This document shows, piece after piece, positions 35,278-42,120 of a stretch of DNA of 64,000 nt (positions are counted from its first letter, which is position 1; the number at the start of each line of letters is the position of its first letter). A program made the position numbers and the translations under genes. Source of the DNA: Geobacter sp. DSM 9736 (GTDB lineage: Bacteria > Desulfobacterota > Desulfuromonadia > Geobacterales > Geobacteraceae). The DNA lies in the NCBI RefSeq assembly GCF_900187405.1, contig NZ_LT896716.1, forward strand, positions 310,001 to 374,000, in the 5' to 3' direction. The notes under the pieces were generated by a model. It had not been told where the DNA came from. It saw nothing but the letters and a program-made list of their open reading frames with translations, and searched no databases.

Positions 35278-35735
35278 GCGACGCCATATTCGCGCCCTTC
35301 CGCCGCCGGCTCCTCCTCAGGCTCCTCGACGTAGCGCCTGCTACGCCTGCGGGCCATCGGTCGTCGCCGACGACGGAATCATCGCGAATCTGACGCCGCT
35401 GAGGCATGAATGCCGCGGCGTAGCCTGCTAAGCCTCCGTGGGGCTGTCTGCGGGTGCGACGATCTGGCTATTTTTGAACAACCTGAGCGTTTCGACAAAC
35501 TCCTGATCCCGAAGGTGAAGAAAAGGGCAGTTCCTATTGGAGCTGCCCTTTTTTAACGTCGTTAACTACACAAACTACACAACGCAATATCGATACTCGA
35601 AAGGATTCCTGTTATCGGATAAAAATCTGGAAAAGTGAGAATTACTTCAGTATCATCTTGCGCTGGAAACGGCAGAATAGGCCGTCAAAAAGGTGAGGGA
35701 AGACTTAGATTTGTGAAGCGTGTAGATCTGACACG
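35278..35735. other. Junction between pyc and the AT-rich accessory block
   Basis: About 460 bases without a convincing gene. The first part is GC-rich and contains short inverted repeats (GTAGCGCCTGCTAC at 35331-35344). A terminator lies at 35521-35556. After about 35570 base composition shifts toward AT, marking the edge of the accessory region. No tRNA or integrase is visible here. Confidence 0.5.
35521..35556 (+). terminator. Rho-independent terminator downstream of pyc
   Basis: GGGCAG (35525-35530) pairs with CTGCCC (35543-35548), with a partly paired TTCC/GGA extension, and is followed by six T residues. It lies about 245 bases after the pyc stop. Confidence 0.7.
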
Positions 35736-36041
35736 TTGACTGCGAACGGCGAAGCTCTCGTCTGTGTACGGTACCGATATGACGCCAACAAGCGGAAGCA
35801 ATACCAGACCATTGAAATAATCGTCAGTGAGTCTGACTGGATTCTGCCACCGCCTAAATATCCGGATAGTAAGCTCGTCGGCCTCAAGATCGGCGTGAAA
35901 GAGACTAATCTACAATCCCAGGTAAAAGCTAACGGTGGTCGCTGGGATAAGGACAAGAAGGTCTGGGTAATCCCTTACGGGTGCATTCGAGGGACGACAC
36001 TGGAAAAGTTTATAGTAATAGAAATGAGTAGCGTCGGTTAA
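35736..36041 (+). CDS. Small conserved-type hypothetical protein, possibly 5'-truncated
   Basis: 101 residues if TTG 35736 is used; the frame opens only nine codons earlier, and there is no clear ribosome-binding site. Two segments look conserved-like: ALVCVRYRYDANKRKQYQTI and QVKANGGRWDKDKKVWVIPY. I recall this arrangement (a VRYRYD strand then a GGRW...VW.LPY segment) from small proteins scattered in mobile regions of environmental bacteria, usually with a longer N-terminus. The gene may therefore have lost its beginning at the island edge. Function unknown. Confidence 0.5.
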   Translation: MTANGEALVCVRYRYDANKRKQYQTIEIIVSESDWILPPPKYPDSKLVGLKIGVKETNLQSQVKANGGRWDKDKKVWVIPYGCIRGTTLEKFIVIEMSSVG

Positions 36042-36121
36042 AAATGACCGATGTTTATAATAGTATAAATTCTTAGTTACCTAGCATGCTCGCGGGTTTA
36101 TAATATTAGAAACATTGCTGG

Positions 36122-36174
36122 TTTATATATGTATAAACTTGTTAATAATAGAAATTTATTTATACATATATAAA
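36122..36174. repeat. AT-rich perfect inverted repeat before the first cassette gene
   Basis: TTTATATATGTATAAA (36122-36137) is exactly reverse-complementary to TTTATACATATATAAA (36159-36174). Similar GTTTATAAT blocks occur at about 36053 and 36096. The tract is nearly all A and T, and lies at the left end of the cassette array. It could be a promoter, a protein-binding site or a cruciform. Confidence 0.55.
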
Positions 36175-36221
36175 TTATGTTCTAACTGCTCAATAACGAG
36201 TTGAAAAGAAATGGAGATGAA

Positions 36222-37097
36222 ATGAATCGATTGATTATCTATACCGTAATTTCCTGCAGTCTGACTGTTACTCCTTGCCTTGCCACTGGTGCTTCTAATG
36301 CTACAAAAAATTTGAAGAATGAGCCGAAATTGGTTGAGGGGTTAATGTGTGGAGATACCCCTTTCAAGAAATTTACAGAAGCTGAAGCTTACGGGAGACC
36401 AAAATTTTTAGGTTGCGCCAAAATCTACAGCAAAAACGATACTAAATACTTTTTCAATGATAGGGGCCAACTGTACCAGGTTGACAGAAGTTGTAACGAA
36501 TCAGAAATAGCAGCCTTTTCCAAAAAACATGGCAAACCAATTATTCGAAAGCGCGGCGATGCTACCTATGAAATGGAAGAGTCTATTTGGGAGGGACAGA
36601 ACGTTAAAATTTCATTTGGGAAACAAACAGTGGACGCAAACGGAGTGTTAGAAAAGAAATGTTTCCTTTTGTACGCTTGTATTAATGTTGAGCACTCCAA
36701 TTATGATTGCAACAACTTGGAGACTGAAACTCAAAAGGAACGAGTTGATAGTTTTATTGCCAATCTGGGCGTTGACTTCACTAATAGTATTCATAAAGGC
36801 ACAGATAACAGTGATTTAGAGAAATATATCGAGTCAACAAATACCGCCGCAGTAAAAATGGGATTGCCAAAACCCCATTCCATAGAAGTTGGTCAAGCCA
36901 TGGGTATTCCTCAATTATGCCTGAAATATGAAACGAAGGATTATCTCCCATTAAAAACAGCACTATTCAAAAGAATTGGTGACATTACGATGAATTATAT
37001 GTTTGACAGTTTGGATTATGATGGAAAAACAGCATATATTTCGACTTTCCAAAACAAGAAATCAGACCGCTTAGATATGTGCATAAATAGTAGATAA
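36222..37097 (+). CDS. Cassette gene: secreted hypothetical protein
   Basis: 291 residues from ATG 36222, which has GGAGATGAA just upstream; the longer frame from 36201 adds seven residues before the signal peptide. A signal peptide (MNRLIIYTVISCSLTVTPCLA) suggests a periplasmic location. The mature part has several cysteines (MCGDTPF, LGCAKIY, DRSCNES, CFLLYACINVEHSNYDC) that could form disulphides. I recognise no family. Codon use is AT-rich, unlike the flanking backbone. It is the first cassette of the array and is followed by an attC site. Confidence 0.65.
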   Translation: MNRLIIYTVISCSLTVTPCLATGASNATKNLKNEPKLVEGLMCGDTPFKKFTEAEAYGRPKFLGCAKIYSKNDTKYFFNDRGQLYQVDRSCNESEIAAFSKKHGKPIIRKRGDATYEMEESIWEGQNVKISFGKQTVDANGVLEKKCFLLYACINVEHSNYDCNNLETETQKERVDSFIANLGVDFTNSIHKGTDNSDLEKYIESTNTAAVKMGLPKPHSIEVGQAMGIPQLCLKYETKDYLPLKTALFKRIGDITMNYMFDSLDYDGKTAYISTFQNKKSDRLDMCINSR

Positions 37098-37103
37098 GTA
37101 TGC

Positions 37104-37166
37104 TTTCAACCAAGCGCTAGACCGGCCCAGAAACAAAGTCGGCCGGTCAGCTCTCAGCCGTTGTAG
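37104..37166 (+). repeat. attC site 1
   Basis: The left box TTTCAAC (37104-37110) pairs with GTTG in the right box GTTGTAG (37160-37166). The inner stem is GACCGGCC with GGCCGGTC around a 13-base loop. The right box departs from GTTRRRY. Confidence 0.6.
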
Positions 37167-37184
37167 CGATTAGGAAATAAACAA

Positions 37185-37970
37185 GTGTCATCAATACATG
37201 ATGCCGGCTTCCTCTCAGAGGAAATAAAGGAATGGATTCAGAAACACAGGAAGGAAAACGAAAAGTGGTTTTCCTTAAGCGAGAGATGCAGCAAGCTCGG
37301 CCAGGAAGTCCTCCTTTCCATCAAGGTTAACAACAACGATCTTCAAAAGATTTTGGTATCTCTTTGGTTTAACAGGCTATTGAGCCATTTCCAGGCAATT
37401 GTGCTGCTCATGGAAAGAGGAATGCTATATGAAGCACAAATATTACTTCGAACTTTGGTAGAAGTATCTTTTTCGTTAGTTTCAGTTGCCGAGAATCCAG
37501 ACATTGCACAGGATTTTCTAAAGGACGACAAAGTACAGCAATTAAAGGCATTGAACACCTACATGAACCTGCCAAAAAATCTACGAGTCCAAGACGAACA
37601 GCAGGAAGCCGGGATAAGGAAGCTGATCGATGACCTCAAATGCGAAATATGCAAAAACAAATACAAGGAACTTAAAACAGAATTCATCGCGCAAAAAGCC
37701 AAAATGTCGGATTACTACAACACGATATATGCAAGTTTATGCAGCACAGTTCACAGCAGAATCCGAGACCTTGAATCACACCTTCTTCTAAATCAGGACA
37801 ATGACATCGAACAATTGAATTGGGGGCCTGATGTTTCAGGCCTTGACATGGTGCTTCTGGCAGCCAATGAAACTTTTATAGTATCTACAAAAAGAGTTTT
37901 ACAACTATTTGATCTTCAAGAAATTGCAGAAGAGTTTAATGCGTGTGGTGCTGAATTCGACGATATGTGA
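37185..37970 (+). CDS. Cassette gene: DUF5677-like hypothetical protein
   Basis: 261 residues from GTG 37185, with AGGAAA about eight bases upstream. It is all-helical. The segment HFQAIVLLMERGMLYEAQILLRTLVEV and the later YYNTIYASLCSTVHSRI match the pattern of DUF5677-type proteins, in which an R..LE helix and a Y...S..VH helix form the core (recognised from memory, moderate certainty). Such proteins are frequent in mobile and defence regions, but the biochemical role is unknown. The gene ends six bases before its attC site. Confidence 0.6.
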   Translation: MSSIHDAGFLSEEIKEWIQKHRKENEKWFSLSERCSKLGQEVLLSIKVNNNDLQKILVSLWFNRLLSHFQAIVLLMERGMLYEAQILLRTLVEVSFSLVSVAENPDIAQDFLKDDKVQQLKALNTYMNLPKNLRVQDEQQEAGIRKLIDDLKCEICKNKYKELKTEFIAQKAKMSDYYNTIYASLCSTVHSRIRDLESHLLLNQDNDIEQLNWGPDVSGLDMVLLAANETFIVSTKRVLQLFDLQEIAEEFNACGAEFDDM

Positions 37971-37977
37971 GTCGAAG

Positions 37978-38052
37978 CTACAACCAGGCCCTTGGACACC
38001 GACCGGGGCTGAGAAGCGCCCCGGTGCGGGTCAAGGGCGCAAGCCGTTGGGT
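37978..38052 (+). repeat. attC site 2
   Basis: The clearest attC in the array. The right box GTTGGGT (38046-38052) fits GTTRRRY perfectly and pairs with ...CAAC at 37981-37984. The stem CCCTTG-G-AC...ACCGGGGC with GCCCCGGT...GTCAAGGG leaves a G unpaired, as expected for an extrahelical base. Confidence 0.75.
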
Positions 38053-38056
38053 GAAT

Positions 38057-38323
38057 ATGAGAGAGAACATAAAAAGACACAAAGTCACGCTCATTTTCTC
38101 ATGTAGCCTTGTTTTGATCGCTCTGATGGATACTAAGGCGTATCTTCTGAACGGAAGTATCATCTATCGGAATTGGGCGAATCCTGAAGGTACAGGCTTG
38201 GTCATCAGCGGTTGGCAAGCACTAGGAGTCCTGGTCGGAGAGGCAGCTATTGGAGCCTATGGGCTGATTCTGGTTATTAAAACCCATGTCGATAAAGGTA
38301 AATGCCACGAGGAAGAGCAGTAG
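38057..38323 (+). CDS. Cassette gene: small membrane protein
   Basis: 88 residues from ATG 38057, four bases after the attC right box, which is typical cassette spacing. The open frame from 37967 reads through attC and is not the gene. Two membrane helices are predicted (VTLIFSCSLVLIALMDTKAYLL and GWQALGVLVGEAAIGAYGLI), with a charged C-terminus. No family recognised. No strong ribosome-binding site, so translation may depend on the attC region. Confidence 0.6.
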   Translation: MRENIKRHKVTLIFSCSLVLIALMDTKAYLLNGSIIYRNWANPEGTGLVISGWQALGVLVGEAAIGAYGLILVIKTHVDKGKCHEEEQ

Positions 38324-38333
38324 AAATAATGAC

Positions 38334-38353
38334 ACCTAACCAGGCCGTTGGAA
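38334..38353 (+). repeat. attC remnant (centre deleted)
   Basis: ACCTAAC (38334-38340) is a perfect RYYYAAC box, but GTTGGAA, the right-box equivalent, follows after only six bases. The variable central stem is missing, so this looks like a collapsed attC. Confidence 0.5.
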
Positions 38354-38395
38354 GAGAGTGAAGTAAGGACATGAAGTATTTTAAGAAGAGCAACA

Positions 38396-38737
38396 ATGTG
38401 GATTAAAAAGACGGCTGGAGAAATCCAGAAGGCAAAGCAGGTAAGGAACACAAAGAGGTTCATTTCCGGCTTCTTGCTAGCAGCGTTTCTTCAAGCCATT
38501 GGCTGGGACAAATACCAGCGTCCCTTCCATCCTGTTTTTCCTTTCTGGGGGATTCCGCTTGTTATCTGCATAATTATGGGAGTGCTTTTCACAGTGTTTC
38601 GAAATATGGACCCTGAGCACAGGGTAGTGATTTGTCCGACCTGTGGAAAATCAAAAAATGCTGACGGCAACATCTCATGTTCTTGTGGAGGGAATTTTAT
38701 TCCAATGGATCACGTCACGTGGGTGCCGGATAAATGA
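38396..38737 (+). CDS. Cassette gene: membrane protein with C-terminal zinc ribbon
   Basis: 113 residues. Two membrane helices (RFISGFLLAAFLQAIGW; GIPLVICIIMGVLFTVF) precede a cytoplasmic zinc ribbon CPTCGKSKNADGNISCSCGG (about residues 80-99). The same CPxCG...N..G.I.C.CG pattern opens the next cassette protein at 38966, suggesting a shared module. The ribosome-binding site is weak. No function assigned. Confidence 0.6.
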   Translation: MWIKKTAGEIQKAKQVRNTKRFISGFLLAAFLQAIGWDKYQRPFHPVFPFWGIPLVICIIMGVLFTVFRNMDPEHRVVICPTCGKSKNADGNISCSCGGNFIPMDHVTWVPDK

Positions 38738-38806
38738 AGGAGTTGCAGGGTTGCGAAGAAGCTAATAGGGGGCGGCCGACCGACATAGGGCACAGACAGA
38801 GCGAAG

Positions 38807-38874
38807 CCCCAACTTTCGGCTAGACCAGACCGCCCCCAGAACCTGGCGGACTTGTCAGCCTCATGCTGTTGAAC
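38807..38874 (+). repeat. attC site 3
   Basis: The left box CCCCAAC (38807-38813) and the right box GTTGAAC (38868-38874, perfect GTTRRRY) enclose GGCTAGACCAGACCGCC. This pairs with GGCGGACTTGTCAGCC, leaving single unpaired bases. The left arm is identical to that of the attC at 42033. Confidence 0.75.
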
Positions 38875-38965
38875 ACGAAGCTGACAAGATGATCGCAGAT
38901 AGTCAATGCAGCCCAGGAAAAAACATATGAAAGAGAGCTTATGAAGTACGAATGGGAGGAGCGCT

Positions 38966-39406
38966 ATGACTTGGACATGCCCAGCGTGCGGTAGTAATAA
39001 CGAGGGAGACATAGTTCGATGCACATGTGGGGCTGAGGACACACCACCTGTTATCAAATCTGTCACCAAGACGGAAGCTGAAATTGCAGGAGAAAAGGCG
39101 CAAGCTGCAAAAGAGGCAGGAGCAAAATTCTTTCAAATAGTGATGCCCTTAAGTACTACCCGTGGTGGGGTAGTGCCAATGATGGGGGTATTTACTACAA
39201 GCGAAACAGCGGATCACGCATCTATATTAGAAGCAGTCGAAGAACATGGCTGGCACCTTGAGCATGTTAATTATGTCTTCAAAATGACCGAAATCGTGAG
39301 TCGTGACAAACTCCTTTCCAGTGGGCAACAGGAAGCTGTCTCGGGTGAGGTGCTTGGAATTTATATTTTTCGTATGAATGTGCAACCAACGCCACCGGCC
39401 CAATAA
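38966..39406 (+). CDS. Cassette gene: zinc-ribbon protein with a DUF4177-like C-terminal domain
   Basis: 146 residues. The N-terminus is a zinc ribbon (TCPACGSNNEGDIVRCTCGA). A charged linker follows. The C-terminal 90 residues (QIVMPLSTTRGGVVPMMGVF, ILEAVEEHGWHLEHVNYVFK) look like the small alpha-beta domain that recurs in short bacterial proteins; the exact family is uncertain. GGGAGGAGCG is a strong ribosome-binding site. The zinc ribbon resembles that of the previous cassette. Confidence 0.6.
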   Translation: MTWTCPACGSNNEGDIVRCTCGAEDTPPVIKSVTKTEAEIAGEKAQAAKEAGAKFFQIVMPLSTTRGGVVPMMGVFTTSETADHASILEAVEEHGWHLEHVNYVFKMTEIVSRDKLLSSGQQEAVSGEVLGIYIFRMNVQPTPPAQ

Positions 39407-39422
39407 CCAGCCGGCTTTGGAA
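39384..39422 (+). repeat. Short attC-like hairpin overlapping the cassette gene end
   Basis: CCAA...CCGGC (39386-39399) can pair with GCCGG...TTGG (39410-39420), closing a loop that contains the stop codon. Left AACCAAC and right TTTGGAA boxes are degenerate. Probably an eroded attC. Confidence 0.4.
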
Positions 39423-39455
39423 TCTATAAAACACCATCAGAACGAGGGGGGGGAA

Positions 39456-39956
39456 ATGAGGATTGTTTTATGTTTGATGATATTGCTTGTGGCAACGGTT
39501 GTACAGGCTCAAGTGATAGGTAGTTGGAAAGATGATGGCCCTGAGGGTATCGGTACTGATATTACCATATACAAGTCCAGTGGTGCCTATCATCTGAAAC
39601 AGGTTTTCCGAGACGGAAGCAGAAGTGACAAAAAGGTCAAAAAAGTTGGATCGAAATATATTCAGTACGGATCACAAGACTATTATGTTATTGACAGAGA
39701 CGGGACATTGAAATGTTATGACAAGCAAGGGTTAGTTTTTGAAGCAAGATCAGTTAATCTACCAAAAGTTACAGAACAAAACACCTCTGGCGGCCAATCT
39801 TGTTATCAATTGGGAGTCAAGTATGGACGTTGTGCAACACTCTCAATGAAAGGTAAAGCTTGTAATCCAAGCGATGACATAGTTATTCCTACACGTTGCC
39901 GTGGTAATGCAGACACACAGCGTGGAATTGAAGCTGGGGCTAGGTCAGTTTATTGA
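39456..39956 (+). CDS. Cassette gene: secreted hypothetical protein
   Basis: 166 residues from ATG 39456, preceded by GAGGGGGGGAA. A signal peptide (MRIVLCLMILLVATVVQA) directs export. The mature protein has a beta-rich pattern (YHLKQVFRDGSRSDKKVKKV; YYVIDRDGTLKCYDKQG) and a C-terminal part with four cysteines. No family recognised. Probably periplasmic. Confidence 0.65.
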   Translation: MRIVLCLMILLVATVVQAQVIGSWKDDGPEGIGTDITIYKSSGAYHLKQVFRDGSRSDKKVKKVGSKYIQYGSQDYYVIDRDGTLKCYDKQGLVFEARSVNLPKVTEQNTSGGQSCYQLGVKYGRCATLSMKGKACNPSDDIVIPTRCRGNADTQRGIEAGARSVY

Positions 39957-39996
39957 AGTTGGATTATTTGGACCATCACGTCACACCACATGAATG

Positions 39997-40061
39997 TTCC
40001 AACGAGGCCAGTAGACCCGGTCGAGACAAGGCCGCGCCGGGTCTCCGCCCGACCGTTGGCA
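39997..40061 (+). repeat. attC site 4
   Basis: The left box TTCCAAC (39997-40003) and right box GTTGGCA (40055-40061) enclose AGACCCGG pairing with CCGGGTCT. The right box deviates at one position from GTTRRRY. The RAYT element begins 22 bases after it. Confidence 0.65.
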
Positions 40062-40082
40062 GAGATGACAACCGTCCGTGTT

Positions 40083-41008
40083 GGGTCGGACCACGGCAAG
40101 TATTTGAATTTTTGAGGATTTGCGTGTGAATTGCCCTGCATATCGGCCTTAGAAGTACATTTTTACCCCCGAAAACGAGCCTCTAAGCATGGCACGAGCG
40201 AACCGTCATTACATTCCCGGGCAGGTATGGCACATCACGCATCGGTGCCATAAAAAGGAGTTCCTGCTGAAATTCGCCAAAGACAGGCGCCGGTGGCAGT
40301 CCTGGCTCTTCGAGGCGAAGAAACGCTTCGGCCTGCGAGTCCTCAATTATGCAGTCACGTCCAATCACATCCATCTGCTGGTGATAGACAGCGCGCCGGA
40401 AGTCATTCCCAACAGCATCCAGCTTATTGCCGGAAGAACTGCCCAGGAGTTCAACCAACGCAAGGAACGCAAAGGCGCATTCTGGGAGGATCGTTATCAT
40501 GCAACGGCGGTAGAACGGAACGAGCACCTTATTCGCTGCCTCGTCTACATCGATCTGAACATGGTCCGTGCAGGAGTCGTGAAGCATCCATCCGAATGGG
40601 AAAACGGCGGTTACAACGAAATCCAGAACCCGCGTGAGCGCTATAGCGTGATTGATCAGCAGGGGCTGCGGGAGTTCTGCGGCATCCCTGATTCCGAGCA
40701 GGTTGCAGATCACCACCGCAAGTGGGTCGAGGACGCACTGGTAAGTGGTCGGCCTCAACGGGAGAGTCTCTGGAGCGAGAGCATCGCTGTCGGCAGCAGC
40801 GGATATGTGGAGGAGATAAAGGCTCGTCTGGGAATAAGGGCGGTAGGGAGAATGATACAAGAGGATACAAGTGAAGTATGTTTCCTGCGAGAAGAGCCAG
40901 CGCCTTACAATGCCGATTTCACCCCCGAAAATGCGCTTCTAAGACCTGAAAATAGCTTCTATTGGCAGGAATTCTGAATCAATTCAGCATTTTGATTTGG
41001 TCCGACCC
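40083..41008 (+). mobile_element. RAYT element copy 1 (REP-associated tyrosine transposase)
   Basis: A 926-bp unit bounded by the inverted repeat GGGTCGGACCA (40083-40093) and TGGTCCGACCC (40998-41008). An almost identical unit lies at 45827-46753. Outside the left repeat both copies share GTCCGTGTT, making a GTCCG/CGGAC hairpin. A direct repeat (CCCCCGAAAA...TCTAAG) occurs both just before the transposase start and near its end. It is inserted in the cassette that followed attC site 4. Confidence 0.75.
40189..40977 (+). CDS. REP-associated tyrosine (Y1-type) transposase
   Basis: 262 residues. RHYIPGQVWHITHRCHKKEF at the N-terminus and NHIHLLVIDSAPEVI with the HIH (HUH-type) metal motif identify the IS200/REP-associated transposase family. 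RCLVYIDLNMVRAGVVKHP contains the likely catalytic tyrosine. These enzymes process single-stranded hairpins and can mobilise REP-type palindromes. The C-terminus (SGYVEEIKARLGIRAVGRM) matches the extension typical of environmental RAYTs. This copy is intact, while the copy at 45934 has a nonsense mutation. No good ribosome-binding site is seen upstream, which would keep expression low. Confidence 0.88.
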   Translation: MARANRHYIPGQVWHITHRCHKKEFLLKFAKDRRRWQSWLFEAKKRFGLRVLNYAVTSNHIHLLVIDSAPEVIPNSIQLIAGRTAQEFNQRKERKGAFWEDRYHATAVERNEHLIRCLVYIDLNMVRAGVVKHPSEWENGGYNEIQNPRERYSVIDQQGLREFCGIPDSEQVADHHRKWVEDALVSGRPQRESLWSESIAVGSSGYVEEIKARLGIRAVGRMIQEDTSEVCFLREEPAPYNADFTPENALLRPENSFYWQEF

Positions 41009-41525
41009 CGGGATCCGGGATCCTCAAGCACCATCAGAGAACGGCATAAGAAAGTCAGGCACACACTGGATCGGTGAAGATGGCCAACTTAGGCGGCCAG
41101 GTGGCTTCTTTCTTGACAAATACCTGAAGCGGGTAGGTTACAGCGTTAACCCGGAGATTAAAATATTTGCCAGACCATACACAACAAATGTTCTCCATTG
41201 CTGGACCGGACGGCGGAACGGGAGAAGAGACCGCCAACCTACCGCTGCTGAACTACAAAATTGTAAGCCATGGTGGCACAAAGAAATTGAATTCATCAGA
41301 CCAAGGGTGGTTATCCTCCTTGGAAAGCCAGCAGCTGAATCTTTCAGCGCAGTCTGTGGAGACGATAGACCATTCAAGGATCTAATAGTAGCCCAAGGGG
41401 AATGGATGCAGTTTGGCGACACCAGCATAAAACGTTACGTCCTTCCCCATCCGACGGCGCCTTATCCTGAAAAATCTGCAATCTACAGTACTGTTTTCAA
41501 GCTTGTATCTGTCGACTTGAAGTAG
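40962..41525 (+). pseudogene. 5'-truncated uracil-DNA glycosylase (family 4-like) cassette gene
   Basis: The open frame starts inside the transposase end; the native part begins about 41009. It contains the UDG core after the active-site motif: IGEDGQLRRPGGFFLDKYL, YTTNVLHCWTGRRNG, AELQNCKPWWHKEIEFIRP, VVILLGKPAAESF and VLPHPTAPYP. The N-terminal GEAPG-type active-site motif and about 50 residues before it are missing. They are not upstream of the transposon either, where only an ATG (40065) and two codons precede the insertion. I infer that the RAYT insertion removed or replaced them. Intact UDGs excise uracil from DNA; this remnant is unlikely to be active. Confidence 0.65.
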
Positions 41526-41529
41526 ACAA

Positions 41530-41592
41530 GCTCAACCCGCGACGGCACACGGTCTTCGCTACGCTACGCGGGTGCGCCTTGAGACGTTGGCA
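41530..41592 (+). repeat. attC site 5
   Basis: The left box GCTCAAC (41530-41536) fits RYYYAAC exactly. The right box is GTTGGCA (41586-41592). The stem CTCAA-CCCGCG pairs with CGCGGG...TTGAG. Confidence 0.7.
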
Positions 41593-41603
41593 AACTGAGG
41601 AAA

Positions 41604-41987
41604 ATGAAAAATAATAGAACCCTTATCTGTTGGCTAGTAGTAGTGTGCGCCTCCTTGTGGGCAGAAGGGGGTCACGCTTCTGAGCCTGGCGGAACTTTTC
41701 TCATACTATTCTTTGCTGGACTGATCTTTGCGCCAATAATTCAGCTGTTCATCTACCCCATTCTAGTCATATCTGATGCGAAACCATGGACAATAATTGT
41801 TGTAGGCGCTGTCTCATTGGCATGGGGAGCTTTTGCAGGTGTCTCCTTGGTAGGATACATAGGCGGAACTTATTTTTGCCTAACGCTATTGTTATTCTTG
41901 GCCTCATACCTTAAGAAAACAGCGAAGATAGAGAAAATGAAAGCTGAATCAAATCAAAATAAGAGCTTATCTGACAAAGAAGTGTAG
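41604..41987 (+). CDS. Cassette gene: membrane protein
   Basis: 127 residues with four hydrophobic segments (LICWLVVVCASLWA, possibly a signal peptide; FLILFFAGLIFAPIIQLFIY; TIIVVGAVSLAWGAFAGVSL; GGTYFCLTLLLFLASYL) and a charged C-terminal tail. The start is 12 bases after the attC right box. No family recognised. A weak AGGAAA acts as the ribosome-binding site. Confidence 0.6.
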   Translation: MKNNRTLICWLVVVCASLWAEGGHASEPGGTFLILFFAGLIFAPIIQLFIYPILVISDAKPWTIIVVGAVSLAWGAFAGVSLVGYIGGTYFCLTLLLFLASYLKKTAKIEKMKAESNQNKSLSDKEV

Positions 41988-42032
41988 GCGTGAAGCTCGA
42001 CGCTGTATATCTAAAAATGAAAGCTGATATGT

Positions 42033-42102
42033 TGCCAACTCGCGGCTAGACCAGACCGCCCGGAAGAACTGGGCGGGCTGGTCAGCCTTTCGGCCGTTGG
42101 CC
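42033..42102 (+). repeat. attC site 6
   Basis: The left box TGCCAAC (42033-42039) and right box GTTGGCC (42096-42102) enclose GGCTAGACCAGACCGCCC. This pairs with GGGCGGGCTGGTCAGCC with one unpaired A. It shares its left arm with attC site 3. Confidence 0.7.
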
Positions 42103-42120
42103 TACAGAAGGAGAATTATT

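Noticed and set aside
35278-36200. Search for an integron integrase or tRNA at the left edge of the array
   Set aside because: No tyrosine-recombinase motifs or cloverleaf could be seen on either strand by eye; the integrase may lie outside the window.
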